NCBI GenBank assembly: GCA_963728965.1
Contig: CAVSMH010000007.1
Location: 62,001 to 126,000, forward strand
Length of the DNA: 64,000 nucleotides
Direction: 5' to 3'
DNA from: DASQZT01 sp963728965
GTDB taxonomy: Bacteria; Acidobacteriota; Terriglobia; Bryobacterales; Bryobacteraceae
Below, in pieces: positions 1-8,518 of the stretch (the first letter of the stretch is position 1; each line of letters starts with the position of its first letter). Both the position numbers and the translations under genes were made by a program. The notes beneath the pieces are model-generated. The model did not search any database. It was not told where the DNA came from and worked only from the letters and a program-made list of their open reading frames with translations.

Positions 1-406
1 CCCGGAGGCGCTCCACCCACCGCCGGGTGGCGCCATAGCGGAAGCTGCGCGACCCGCTGGCGTTGGTGGCGATGTTGCCGCCGATGGAGGCGGACGTTTC
101 GGTGGGGTCGGGCGGGTAAAGCTGTGCCGCAGCCTGGGCCGCGGCGTGAAGCTCGCCCAGCAGCACACCGGGTCCGGCGATGGCATAGCCGCGGCCGATT
201 TCGAGGCGTTTCAGCTTCTCGAGGGAGAGTGCCCAGCCGCACGCCGGCACACTGCCGCCGGTGACACCGGTGCCCGCGCCGATGACCGTTACCGGGATGC
301 CCTCGGCGGACGCCGCGCGCAATGCCTCCACCACGCCGGCTTCCTCGGCGGGAACGATCAAACGGTCCGCGCTGCCGCGCAATCCGGAAGCGTCTTCGAT
401 GGTCAC
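1..406 (-). CDS. FAD-binding oxidase, glycolate oxidase GlcD-like (N-terminal part only)
   Basis: The reading frame runs off the window start, so only about 135 N-terminal residues are seen. It holds a PCMH-type FAD-binding fold: GAGTGVTGGSVP, followed by GGNIATNASGSRSFRYGA, the usual flavin-pocket motifs of the GlcD/D-lactate dehydrogenase family. Such enzymes oxidise 2-hydroxy acids to 2-keto acids. The GTG start at 404-406 follows the stop of the upstream gene by 18 bases, so the two probably share a transcript. The exact start is uncertain because the frame is open back to the upstream stop codon. The substrate cannot be told from this part. Confidence 0.85.
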   Translation of the reverse strand, partial: MTIEDASGLRGSADRLIVPAEEAGVVEALRAASAEGIPVTVIGAGTGVTGGSVPACGWALSLEKLKRLEIGRGYAIAGPGVLLGELHAAAQAAAQLYPPDPTETSASIGGNIATNASGSRSFRYGATRRWVERLR

Positions 407-424
407 TCTTCCAGGATCACACGA

Positions 425-1720
425 TCAGCGAATCGGCAAAGTCTTCTCGGCGGGGACGGCAGCACGGACCAGCGCTGTCGACGGATCCATGGCCGGCAGC
501 ACCGTCAGATTGGGTGACAATTCCTCCAACGGGCAGCCGGGCGAGAGTTGACCGGACGCCTTGAGCTGCGCGTAACGAATTCGGTACGAATCGCTGATGT
601 CCATGTGATCCGAGCGGAAATCCGCGTCGATGCGGTGATGGAGGCCCGCCGGAAGCTGGATGAACTCGTTAGTTTCGACGGTGAGGATCTTCCCGGTGAT
701 CCAGAATCCGGTAATCGTGTTATACGGATCGAATTGCCGGCTCAGACACGAGCGCGGGAGAAACACGCGCCGCCGCTCCCGGCCGGGTTCGAACCCGAGG
801 AGTTGGTGATCGGGCACTTCGGTTTCCTGCGACGCACCCCCGAAACGATCGGGATCGAGCACGACGATGGTGGCGACCTTGCGTGCATTATTGACGCCGG
901 CGAGGTAGATTTCATTGGCGCCGTCGCCATCCAGGTCGGCCAGTTCGATATACCGCAGGTGGCCGCTGTGCCAGTACTCGCGCAGCACTTTTCCACTGGT
1001 GGACAGGAGGGTAACCTGGGTGGGGTAGAAGAGGTGGTGCGAGCTCACGGCGACGATCCGGGTGCGACCATCCTTGCCGAGGGGCCCTACCCGGAAATTA
1101 GGGCCGCCAAAGAGCGGGTCGAACTCCTCGGCAGAGCTGCGGACGTCACGGCCGGGTGTGAACCGCCAGCGCTCTTCACCTCGGGCCGAGTAACAGATCA
1201 GCGGGAATGACTCGCGCGGGCTGCCGGCCGCAATGGGCGTGACCAGCAGGCTGGGGCGGCCTTCGAGCTCGCCGAACCAAATGAACTGCCAGGGCGGACC
1301 CATTTGGAGGTCCTGCGCCAGGGCGTACGGAAAGACCTTGCTCCACAGCTCACGGCCGTGCGCATCCAAGACAATGAGGGTGTTGCCTTGGATCCGGTAG
1401 GAAACCGGGCGGCCAGCCAGGACTCCGGGAAGGAAGACCGCAGCGGAAACCAGGACCGGCACCAGGATGCCGGCCACCAGGAGGAGACGCGAACGCGAGG
1501 CGAGACGCGGGGGAGGCTCTCCCAGGACCGGTTTCCGCTCGCTGGCGGAGCGCTTCCAGTCCTCCAGTTCGGACACGGTCACGGAGACGCGGCCTCGGCC
1601 GCCGGGAAGCCGGTGCACAGGCAGTCCCCGCTCAGTCTCCCAACTCTGCGCCGCCCGGATGCTGATATCCAGGTAAGCCGCGATTTCCTTCCAGGACGAA
1701 AGCTCTCGATCCGGCGACAC
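425..1720 (-). CDS. HTH-domain membrane protein with FG-GAP/VCBS-like extracytoplasmic part
   Basis: About 431 residues. An excisionase/MerR-like helix-turn-helix (SWKEIAAYLDISIRAAQSWE, then a wing) sits at the N-terminus, then one membrane segment (LLLVAGILVPVLVSAAVFL), then a domain with a calcium-type repeat (LADLDGDGANEIYLAG). This layout is common in acidobacteria as a DNA-binding domain tethered to a sensor. I chose the GTG at 1718-1720 because GAGGG lies five bases before it; the frame is open up to 1948 and an ATG at 1763-1765 is possible but would sit at or before the predicted transcript start. Function of the sensor part is unknown; membrane-bound transcription regulator is an inference from domain order. 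Confidence 0.75.
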   Translation of the reverse strand: MSPDRELSSWKEIAAYLDISIRAAQSWETERGLPVHRLPGGRGRVSVTVSELEDWKRSASERKPVLGEPPPRLASRSRLLLVAGILVPVLVSAAVFLPGVLAGRPVSYRIQGNTLIVLDAHGRELWSKVFPYALAQDLQMGPPWQFIWFGELEGRPSLLVTPIAAGSPRESFPLICYSARGEERWRFTPGRDVRSSAEEFDPLFGGPNFRVGPLGKDGRTRIVAVSSHHLFYPTQVTLLSTSGKVLREYWHSGHLRYIELADLDGDGANEIYLAGVNNARKVATIVVLDPDRFGGASQETEVPDHQLLGFEPGRERRRVFLPRSCLSRQFDPYNTITGFWITGKILTVETNEFIQLPAGLHHRIDADFRSDHMDISDSYRIRYAQLKASGQLSPGCPLEELSPNLTVLPAMDPSTALVRAAVPAEKTLPIR

Positions 1721-1765
1721 CAAAACCCTCGCTGTGCCGATTTTCAGATAAATGGAACTTAACAT

Positions 1766-1806
1766 ACTATAGTCCGGTCCTGGAAGAACCGGTAGTACCC
1801 GGTACT
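1766..1806 (-). promoter_or_regulatory. Promoter with perfect palindrome (candidate operator) of the HTH membrane protein
   Basis: On the minus strand a TATAGT -10 box lies at 1766-1771, giving a start near 1759 and a leader of about 39 bases before the GTG start. No good -35 box is found; instead a perfect 13-base palindrome, AGTACCCGGTACT, covers 1794-1806 with its centre about 41 bases before the predicted start. That is where class II activators bind. The nearest candidate binder is the gene's own HTH protein; this is inference. Confidence 0.4.
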
Positions 1807-2053
1807 GTTGTGAAAACGCGCATGGCTGCGTTTCGTTGCGCGTCGATTCGCGTTTCTGCTCTTGCCCTGCCGCGTGTTCCCTGATAAACATGTTGCTTCG
1901 CAGCCGGACTGCCGCGCAGGAACGGCATTTACCGGAGCGGACCCGCACGGCGGCAGCGCAGACGGAAGGCGCTCCCCGCCAAGTAGGCGGGACGCCGGCA
2001 GACTATCGGGGGCTGCCATCGGAGGCACGGTCTGCCGGGTGGCGGCAGAAGTG
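1807..2053. other. Intergenic DNA, no gene seen
   Basis: Open frames here have no recognisable product, no ribosome site and overlap on several frames as expected for GC-rich DNA. Nothing else is supported. Confidence 0.5.
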
Positions 2054-2197
2054 TCATGGCAGCCAAATGGGGCGGAGGACCAACAAGATCCCCAACAGCG
2101 CCAGCAGCCCCCATAGAGAAACCGCCGGGGTCGATCGCGGCACGCCGGGCGACAGGATCCTGGCCGGGCCGGCGCCGGGCCACGCCGCACGAATCAC
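2054..2197 (-). CDS. Possible small single-pass membrane protein coupled to rnj
   Basis: A 47-codon frame starts with a GTG that overlaps the rnj stop codon (GTGA), the arrangement used for translational coupling. The product is an uncharged N-terminal half followed by one hydrophobic stretch, SLWGLLALLGILLVLRP, and a short tail. I do not recognise it. Support is only position and the plausible membrane helix, so it may be a chance frame. Confidence 0.35.
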   Translation of the reverse strand: MIRAAWPGAGPARILSPGVPRSTPAVSLWGLLALLGILLVLRPIWLP

Positions 2198-3864
2198 ACT
2201 TCCAGGATCACGGGCATGATCAGGGGACGGCGCGAGGTCTGTTTCACGATGTAACGCTTGAGATCCGCGCGAATTTTTTCCTTCATTACGCCCCAATCGG
2301 TCTTTTCCTCCTGATTGGAGCCCTCCAGGGTTTTGACCACGATCTGCCGCGCCGACTGCATGAAGGTGGAGCCGTCCTCGGCCAGGGCGAAGCCGCGGCT
2401 GACGATTTCGGGCAGGCTCTCGATGCGCCCGGTGTGGCGGTTGATGGCGATGATGGGCAGCACGATGCCGTCTTCGGAGAGATGGCGGCGGTCGCGGATC
2501 ACCACTTCCTGGACCACTTCATCCACCGAGCCGGAATCGATGCACACCCGGCCCACCGTCACCTTGCCCGACTTGCGCGCGCCGCGCTGGTCGAGTTCGA
2601 GGACGTCGCCCGACTCCATGACGAAGACCTCTTCGAGGCCGGCGAAGCGGAGGTGGTCGGCCAGGTGGGCGTGTTTGGAAAGCTGGCGGAACTCGCCGTG
2701 AATGGGCATGAAGTAACGGGGCCGCACCAGGTTCAGAATCAGCTTCATTTCCTCGACGCTGGCGTGCCCGGAGACGTGCAGCGGCGGGTTCATGGAGCCG
2801 TACATCACGTCGGCGCCGCGGCGGGCCATATGGTCGATCATGCGGAAAATGGCCTTCTCGTTGCCGGGGATGATACGGGAGCTGAGAACGACCGTGTCAC
2901 CCTGTTCGACCGAGATGTGCTTGTGGTTGTCCACCGCCACACGCGACAGGGCCGACATGGGCTCGCCCTGAGTGCCCGAGATCAGGATGGCCAACTTGTC
3001 GGGCGGGGTCTCCATGGCATCCTGGGGGCGCAGCAGGATGCCATCGGGGATATCGAGCAGACCCAGAGAGTGGGCGATCTCGGTCACGGTCACCATGCTG
3101 CGGCCCACCACCGCGACGCGGCGCCCGAACTCCCGCGCCAAGTCGAGCACCAGTTGAATGCGATGGATGGAGGAGCTGAAGCAGGCCACTACGACGCGGC
3201 GTTCGGACCGATTGAAGATCTCTTCCATACGCGGGCGGACGGCGCGTTCCGACTCGGTATAGCCCGCGCGGTCGGCGTTGGTGGAATCGGAGAGCAGCAG
3301 CAGCACGCCGCGCTTGCCATATTCGGCCAGGGTGTGGAGGTCGAACAGCTCGTTATCGGTGGGCGTGGGGTCGACCTTGAAATCGCCCGTGTGGATGACG
3401 ACGCCCAGGGGGGTGGTAATCGCCAGGGCCACACAGCTCACGATGGAGTGGGTGACGTGGATGAACTCGATTTTGAACGGCCCGATTTCGACGATCTGTT
3501 TGGGCTTCACCCGGATGAAACGCGGCTCGTCTTCGAGCTCGTACTCTTCGAGGCGCCGATCGACCAGGGCGAGCGTGAAGTCGGTGCCATAGACCGGGAC
3601 ATCGATCTCGGTGAGAAAGTAGGGGACGGCGCCGATGTGGTCTTCGTGGCCGTGGGTAAGGACGAGCGCGCGGATGTGCTGCTGGTTTTCCTTGAGGAAC
3701 GTGAGGTCCGGCATCACCAGGTCGACGCCCAGCAGTTCGGCTTCGGGGAACATCATGCCGCAATCGACGACGAGGATGTCATCGCCGTAGCGGATGGCGG
3801 TCATATTCATGCCGAATTCGCCGAGGCCGCCGAGGGGGATTACCTGTAACTTGGAATCATTCAT
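2194..3864 (-). CDS. rnj: Ribonuclease J
   Basis: 556 residues, full length for RNase J. The metallo-beta-lactamase metal motif HGHEDH is at residues 71-76, with the beta-CASP region (for example PLHVSGHAS and the MPIHGEFRQL motif) and the C-terminal RNase J domain following. The family degrades and matures mRNA and rRNA with 5'-to-3' exonuclease and endonuclease activity, using two zinc ions, and is cytoplasmic. The ATG start has only a weak ribosome site (AAAGATTTGTGAA). The leader upstream is about 230 bases back to the small-RNA terminator. Assignment to RNase J is firm; J1 versus J2 cannot be told. Confidence 0.95.
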   Translation of the reverse strand: MNDSKLQVIPLGGLGEFGMNMTAIRYGDDILVVDCGMMFPEAELLGVDLVMPDLTFLKENQQHIRALVLTHGHEDHIGAVPYFLTEIDVPVYGTDFTLALVDRRLEEYELEDEPRFIRVKPKQIVEIGPFKIEFIHVTHSIVSCVALAITTPLGVVIHTGDFKVDPTPTDNELFDLHTLAEYGKRGVLLLLSDSTNADRAGYTESERAVRPRMEEIFNRSERRVVVACFSSSIHRIQLVLDLAREFGRRVAVVGRSMVTVTEIAHSLGLLDIPDGILLRPQDAMETPPDKLAILISGTQGEPMSALSRVAVDNHKHISVEQGDTVVLSSRIIPGNEKAIFRMIDHMARRGADVMYGSMNPPLHVSGHASVEEMKLILNLVRPRYFMPIHGEFRQLSKHAHLADHLRFAGLEEVFVMESGDVLELDQRGARKSGKVTVGRVCIDSGSVDEVVQEVVIRDRRHLSEDGIVLPIIAINRHTGRIESLPEIVSRGFALAEDGSTFMQSARQIVVKTLEGSNQEEKTDWGVMKEKIRADLKRYIVKQTSRRPLIMPVILEV

Positions 3865-3904
3865 TTCACAAATCTTTATTTACTTAGTAGATACGGCTGG
3901 AATG

Positions 3905-4006
3905 TTAATTGAGTTCTCGAACTTCTAACGGGTAGCGGCGCAAAGCCGGACACTTCGGGCAGGCGGTGGTTTCCAGAATGCCGATTGCGGGGGAAAGCAG
4001 CCCCAC
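3905..4006 (-). CDS. Possible 33-residue ORF in the rnj leader with a CPKC motif
   Basis: A GTG (4004-4006) four bases after GGAAGG opens a 33-codon frame ending TAA, 40 bases before rnj. The peptide contains TTACPKCPALRRYPLEVREL; the same frame extends upstream without a start codon as a proline-rich stretch. It could be a leader peptide, the end of a longer decayed gene, or chance. No family is recognised. Confidence 0.25.
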   Translation of the reverse strand: MGLLSPAIGILETTACPKCPALRRYPLEVRELN

Positions 4007-4123
4007 CAGGCCTTCCGGCAGCGGGTTCCCGGGTTCTGGAAGGTAGAGGCCGAGCGGAGGGCCTGGCCCGCCTTATGAGCATCGCCAAGGTGCATGAACT
4101 AGTATAAACGCAACAGTTGCATG

Positions 4124-4230
4124 AAAATACAAATGCTCACCCCGAAGGGTGAGCATTTTTCCCTGTTCTACCAGGGTGATGTTCGATGGGAGAATCAGTT
4201 TCGACGGAATCGCAACCGCCAAAACTTTGT
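4124..4230 (-). ncRNA. Candidate small RNA, about 107 nt, with own promoter and UUCG terminator
   Basis: On the minus strand a strong promoter ends at 4237, predicting a start at A4230. The transcript would carry a short hairpin (CCCTG-GTAGAA-CAGGG), then a 12-bp stem closed by a C(UUCG)G tetraloop and a T-rich tail, a textbook intrinsic terminator. The body contains no conserved coding features; a 34-codon frame beginning at the ATG inside the -10 box exists but runs through the terminator stem. I see no match to tmRNA, 6S, SRP or RNase P RNA. It may alternatively be read as a terminator of the upstream gene plus a spurious promoter. Confidence 0.45.
4131..4160. terminator. Intrinsic terminator, possibly bidirectional
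   Basis: AAATGCTCACCC at 4131-4142 pairs perfectly with GGGTGAGCATTT at 4147-4158 around a CGAA (plus) or UUCG (minus) loop. T runs follow on both strands (TTTTT on plus; TATTTT on minus after 4131). It would end the small RNA and any read-through from the DUF6599-like gene. Confidence 0.75.
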
Positions 4231-4236
4231 AGTTGG

Positions 4237-4265
4237 ATCATATTTCCCCACGGCTCTCAAGTCAA
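4237..4265 (-). promoter_or_regulatory. Sigma-70-type promoter of the small RNA
   Basis: TTGACT (4260-4265) and TATGAT (4237-4242) on the minus strand are separated by exactly 17 bases. Five of six positions match consensus in each box. This is among the best promoters in the window and no annotated protein gene begins just downstream of it. Confidence 0.65.
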
Positions 4266-4427
4266 GAAAAAATCCCGGCCAAAACTCTTGGTCGTAAACC
4301 TCTCGTAACGGGTGACTTGCGGTGGCCACCGTTTCCAGGGGGAAGGGGCAGGGTACCGAGAAAAGTACTGATTTCGCTTCAGGATTTCAGTCTAACACGA
4401 ACAAAACCAGCAGCTTATATAATTCGG

Positions 4428-5393
4428 TCAGCGACGCTCCAGGTGCAGAAGGATCATCGGTTCGGCCTCTGCGCCGGTCCTACGTCCGTAGATCCAGGTT
4501 CGCACGATTCCCACGGCAAGGCCCGACACCAACGAGAAAGCCAGTAATATCCCGATGAGAACAAAGATACTTAGGACTAGCCAGCCGATATTGTCGCGGT
4601 GCGTCGGGACATATTCGTCGCGCGTGATGGCGGCCTGATAGCGAACGTCGGCGAGGAGACGCTCGGCGAAATCGGGATCGGGCGGGGCAAGGATCACGGC
4701 CACGAAAGGACCGCTCCTCTTGACCATGGCGCCGGGGAGTTTTTCGAACTCCGTGGTCCGCTCCATCGCGATCTGGTGGGTCGGGTAGTTGAAGATGGCG
4801 AGCGAGAGATTGCCCTTGGGGCTGTGGAAAACGCCCAACTGGGCCTCCGTGCCGTAACGGAACGCCGCCAGAGAAGGGGGGATGGCCGGGTCGAACCGTT
4901 CGAGCGCCGCCGGGCCCAGGATGTAGCGTTCGCTGTTGGGCACCAGGCCGCTAGTCGGCAAATAGCTGGGCAGCACCGGCAGGACGGTGATATCGACATT
5001 GGGCAGTTGACTGTACAGGGCGTCCAGCTCGGTGGCCGCTGGTTTGTGGCCGGAGAAGGAGAGCAGGTAGTTGCCGCGAACAAGCAGCAGCGAGTCGGGC
5101 GTTTCGGCGGCGAGCGGGGCCGCCTGGGAGGGGGTGGCGGCGGCCGGGCGTTGCCAATCGAAAGCGGCCATACCTGAGGTGCTGTCCTGCAGCTGGTAGG
5201 CGGTGAGGGTGAAGCGATCGGCGCCGCCAGTGTAGACGGCGGTTTCCGCCGCTTTGAGCCCATATTCCTCCCAGAGCGCCCGATCGGTCAAGGCAGGGCG
5301 CGAGGAGGAAGCCCGCGAATACGGTCCGATGGTATCGGGGAGCAGGGCGGCCATGGCGAAGCATGGCACAATGAGGGCGGCGAAAAGCTTCAT
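4428..5393 (-). CDS. DUF6599-like secreted/membrane protein
   Basis: 321 residues with a signal peptide (MKLFAALIVPCFAMAALLPD) and a membrane helix near the C-terminus (IGWLVLSIFVLIGILLAFSL). The middle contains the TLTAYQLQDSTSGMAAFDW type of segment typical of a widespread acidobacterial family of unknown function, which I take as DUF6599. It would face the periplasm, anchored by the C-terminal helix. It is divergent from the HTH-TPR regulator across a 196-base gap, so shared control is possible. No enzymatic motif is visible. Confidence 0.7.
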   Translation of the reverse strand: MKLFAALIVPCFAMAALLPDTIGPYSRASSSRPALTDRALWEEYGLKAAETAVYTGGADRFTLTAYQLQDSTSGMAAFDWQRPAAATPSQAAPLAAETPDSLLLVRGNYLLSFSGHKPAATELDALYSQLPNVDITVLPVLPSYLPTSGLVPNSERYILGPAALERFDPAIPPSLAAFRYGTEAQLGVFHSPKGNLSLAIFNYPTHQIAMERTTEFEKLPGAMVKRSGPFVAVILAPPDPDFAERLLADVRYQAAITRDEYVPTHRDNIGWLVLSIFVLIGILLAFSLVSGLAVGIVRTWIYGRRTGAEAEPMILLHLERR

Positions 5394-5589
5394 CTACTCA
5401 TTAGACGCCACAATCGGGTGGGCGGAGTCAACGGAGTTGGAGGGTGAGGCGTATGGGCCGCTGCCGCCGGGCAACCGGGACTGGTGGAACACGCCGCCGC
5501 GGAGGTCGAACGGCCCGCGGCGCGGCCAAAGTGTACTACACTCCGAGTGAGGGAAGCCGCCGTACGGCAGAGCTTTCCGCGCGGAGACC

Positions 5590-7155
5590 TTGTCCAAGAA
5601 ACCGCTGAAATCAGCCTCTCGACCAGAGCCCGCGCCGGCACCCGCGGCCCATGCCGACGAGCGCCTGGACTCCTGGAAGGAGATCGCTTCCTATCTCAAG
5701 CGGGGCGCGCGCACCGTGCAGCGTTGGGAGCGCGAAGAGGGGCTGCCGATCCACCGCCTGGTGCACGAAAAGCTCGGGTCGATTTACGCCTATCGCTCGG
5801 AGCTGGATCAGTGGTGGGCGCGGCGGGGCGCCCAGCCATCCACGGAAACGGCGGTGACGCCCGGCGAAGAGGACAGTCCTTCGGTAGCCGTACTCCCCTT
5901 CGTGGACCTGAGCCAGGAAAAGGACCAAAGCTACTTTTGCGAGGGAGTGGCCGAGGAGATCATCAGCGCGTTGAGCCGCCTGCGGGAGCTGCGAGTGGCG
6001 TCGCGCACGTCTTCGTTCGAGTTGCGGACGTCGGGCACGGACATCCGCGAGATCGGGGTGCGGCTGGGCGTGCGTACGGTGCTCGAGGGCAGCGTCCGGA
6101 AATCGGGCGACCGGCTGCGCATCGCCGTGCAGCTCACCGACGCGCGCAGCGGATTCCAACTGTGGTCGGACCGCTATGAGCGGGAGATGCGCGACATCTT
6201 CGCCATCCAGGACGAGATCGCCGAAAATGTCGTCCGTTCGCTGGAGGTGACGCTCACGTCGGCGGAGAAAACCGCCCTCCAGAAGGCGCCCACCCGCGAC
6301 ATCCAGGCGTACGATGCGTATCTGCGGGGACGGAAATATTACTACCTATACAGCCCGCAGGCGATGGAGTTCGCGCTGAAGATGTTTCTGCGCGCGATCG
6401 AGATCGACCCCGACTACGCGCAGGCCTACGCCGGACTGGCCGACTGCTGGTCCTATGTATACCTGTATTCGGGGCGTAGCGAAGCGGTGCGCGAGCAGGC
6501 GGATTGGGCCAGCGCCAAGGCCCTGGAGATGAATGCCGAGTCGGCTGAAGCGCAGGCATCGCGCGGATTTTCCCTGTCGCTCGGGGGGCGTAACGAGGAG
6601 GCGGAGCGGGCGTTTGAGTCAGCTCTGCGGCTGGATCCCGGTCTGTTCGAGGCTTCTTACTTTTACGCCCGCCATGCATTTGCCCTGGGGCAGTTGGAGA
6701 AGGCCGCCGGGCACTATCAAGGCGCCATGCGGGTGCGACCCGACGATTACCAAACTCCGTTGCTCGTGGCCCAGATTTATGACGACCTGGGCCGTACGGC
6801 CGACGCCGCCGAAGCCCGCCGGCGCGGCATCGAGCTGGCGGGAAAGCACCTGGAAATGAACCCGGATGATGCTCGCGCGCTGTATATGTCGGCGAACGGC
6901 CTGGTCGCGCTCGGTGAACGTGGACGGGGCCGCCACGCCGCCCAACGCGCCCTAGCCATCCGCCCGGAGGATCCCATGCTGCTCTACAATGTCGGCTGCG
7001 TTTTTTCGATGCTCGGCATGGTCGAGGAGGCCATGGATTGTCTGGAACGAGCGGTGCGCGGCGGCCTCACCCAAAGGGCCTGGTATGAGCGCGACAGCAA
7101 CCTCGACCCGCTCCGCGGCGAAACGCGGTTTCGGGAGCTGGTGCGAGAGCTGTAG
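5590..7155 (+). CDS. HTH-TolB/FlgO-like-TPR regulator
   Basis: 521 residues. An N-terminal excisionase-type HTH (DSWKEIASYLKRGARTVQRW) is followed by a TolB/adenylate-cyclase-associated domain (VAVLPFVDLSQEKDQSYFCE to roughly residue 220) and then TPR repeats to the end (AIEIDPDYAQAYAGLADCWS and similar). No membrane helix is seen, unlike many relatives. Start is TTG at 5590 with GGAGA just before it. Proteins of this layout are abundant in acidobacteria and are assumed to be one-component regulators; the signal is unknown. The gene is convergent with the next one. Confidence 0.8.
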   Translation: MSKKPLKSASRPEPAPAPAAHADERLDSWKEIASYLKRGARTVQRWEREEGLPIHRLVHEKLGSIYAYRSELDQWWARRGAQPSTETAVTPGEEDSPSVAVLPFVDLSQEKDQSYFCEGVAEEIISALSRLRELRVASRTSSFELRTSGTDIREIGVRLGVRTVLEGSVRKSGDRLRIAVQLTDARSGFQLWSDRYEREMRDIFAIQDEIAENVVRSLEVTLTSAEKTALQKAPTRDIQAYDAYLRGRKYYYLYSPQAMEFALKMFLRAIEIDPDYAQAYAGLADCWSYVYLYSGRSEAVREQADWASAKALEMNAESAEAQASRGFSLSLGGRNEEAERAFESALRLDPGLFEASYFYARHAFALGQLEKAAGHYQGAMRVRPDDYQTPLLVAQIYDDLGRTADAAEARRRGIELAGKHLEMNPDDARALYMSANGLVALGERGRGRHAAQRALAIRPEDPMLLYNVGCVFSMLGMVEEAMDCLERAVRGGLTQRAWYERDSNLDPLRGETRFRELVREL

Positions 7156-7181
7156 CGCGGGGCCACCGCGGCAGCGATTCG

Positions 7182-7619
7182 TCACTTATACGACTGGATC
7201 GTGGAGATCTCGCCGGCTACGCCGGTGTTCGCCAGCTCACTCTCGGCCTTGGTCTTATTGAAGATGAACCCTTCGGTCCGCCAGGAGTTAAACACCGCGC
7301 GCAGCACCATGTGGTCGCCATACTTCTGGAACTGGAGGACGCCCCGGTCAGCCTGGCTGGGTTTTCGCTCGACCCTCCCGGTGGTGAGCAGGACGCGATG
7401 TATGCGCGTCTCGCTGGTGGAGCGGAAATCGGCATAGTTGTTGCTGTTGCTGACATTCACATCGTACATGCCGGCGGGGAGCACCTGGTCCCCCGCGAGA
7501 AATGCGAACGGGATATCGATCCGCATGAACGTGGTGTCGGCGAAGGCCGGAACGGCCACAGTCAATAGAGCGAGTCCGGCAGCAACCAGGATGCCTCTGC
7601 GTGAGTTCAACGTTGTCAT
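7182..7619 (-). CDS. Small secreted protein of acidobacterial type
   Basis: 145 residues with a clear signal peptide (RRGILVAAGLALLTVAVPAFA). The mature part begins with IDIPFAFLAGDQVLPAGMYDV, a pattern I recognise from many small exported acidobacterial proteins of unknown role. AAAGG lies 10-15 bases before the ATG. It has no cysteines or catalytic motifs. Function not known. Confidence 0.7.
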   Translation of the reverse strand: MTTLNSRRGILVAAGLALLTVAVPAFADTTFMRIDIPFAFLAGDQVLPAGMYDVNVSNSNNYADFRSTSETRIHRVLLTTGRVERKPSQADRGVLQFQKYGDHMVLRAVFNSWRTEGFIFNKTKAESELANTGVAGEISTIQSYK

Positions 7620-8001
7620 AACTTTGCAAATCCTTTCTGCCAGTAAGGACGAAATCGAGGTTACACCGTAAGCTCGCCAAGGTTCGCCGCGGGACGGGTG
7701 GCGTACTTTGGCGTAGTTGGAACTGCTCTGGTGGCGTGCGTTCGCCTGAAACGGTCCGACCCCACGCCGGATTGCCGGCGATAGGTAAGTCGCAGATAGA
7801 AGGGAAAGTAAGTAGCCGTCAGGGCAAGTGTCGATACGCCCCTGCGCAGGCGGCTCAGCCGGGAGTCGAGTAATTGGTTGTCAGTGGATCCGCTCCAGCC
7901 CAGTTAGACGTCGTAAGTGCCGGCTCCGTCGGTCGTTTCCGATTGCACGGCGGGGAACGCGAATGCGGCAAGACAGGTCAGGGATTCGGGTTTCGCTAAC
8001 C
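7620..8001. other. Long intergenic region, no gene seen
   Basis: About 380 bases between the secreted protein gene and the RRM promoter. Short frames on both strands lack ribosome sites and family resemblance. It must hold the promoter of the secreted protein gene, but I could not pick a convincing one. Confidence 0.5.
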
Positions 8002-8010
8002 TGCTATAAT
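8002..8010 (+). promoter_or_regulatory. Extended -10 promoter of the first RRM gene
   Basis: TGCTATAAT is a perfect -10 with the TGn extension, predicting a start near 8017 and an untranslated leader of about 144 bases before the RRM gene. There is no strong -35. Long structured leaders are common on cold-induced RNA-binding protein genes, but no thermosensor is proven here. Confidence 0.5.
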
Positions 8011-8160
8011 CAATACCGGCATTTCCCACCAAGAGCCGAGCGGTATTTCGGCGCGCCGAACCGTCCGTCCCCTGATGTCTCTTGCCAGAAAGGACGGCAT
8101 TGCTCCGGGATCGCACTGGCGCCGTATGCCGGAGCTTAGCTCCAGATCGAAGGAAACGTC

Positions 8161-8433
8161 ATGAATAACATTCTCGTAGGCAATCTGAGCCCCGGCATCT
8201 CCGGGCAAGAGCTGAAGTCGATGTTCGAGAAACACGGCAAGGTGGCCCATTTCAAAATGATGACCGACCGGTGGACGGGCCTGAGCCGCGGATTCGGTTT
8301 TGTGGAAATGGCAACGGATGCGGAAGCGGAAAAGGCGATTGCGGCGCTCAACGGCACGGACCTGAACGGCAAGGTATTGCAGGTGAACTCCGCCCGCCCA
8401 CAGCTCCATCGCCGGACTCGCAAGAAGGAGTAA
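8161..8433 (+). CDS. RRM-domain RNA-binding protein
   Basis: 90 residues forming a single RNA recognition motif. RNP2 is ILVGNL (residues 4-9) and RNP1 is RGFGFVEM; a short basic tail (HRRTRKKE) follows. Bacterial single-RRM proteins of this size bind single-stranded RNA and are often cold- or stress-induced. AAGGAAA precedes the ATG by four bases. It is paralogous to the gene at 9039. Confidence 0.9.
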   Translation: MNNILVGNLSPGISGQELKSMFEKHGKVAHFKMMTDRWTGLSRGFGFVEMATDAEAEKAIAALNGTDLNGKVLQVNSARPQLHRRTRKKE

Positions 8434-8518
8434 GCGGCACTCCACGAAGGTGAAGACGACGAGATGGGCGTGGCACCTTGGTCCGGCTGCGTTTACGATC
8501 GGACCTCTGGCTGGTACG

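Noticed and set aside
2056..3849. 597-residue plus-strand frame opposite RNase J
   Set aside because: It is the antisense of a conserved gene; rich in H, D, G and V as expected from reversed GC-rich codons and without family signs.
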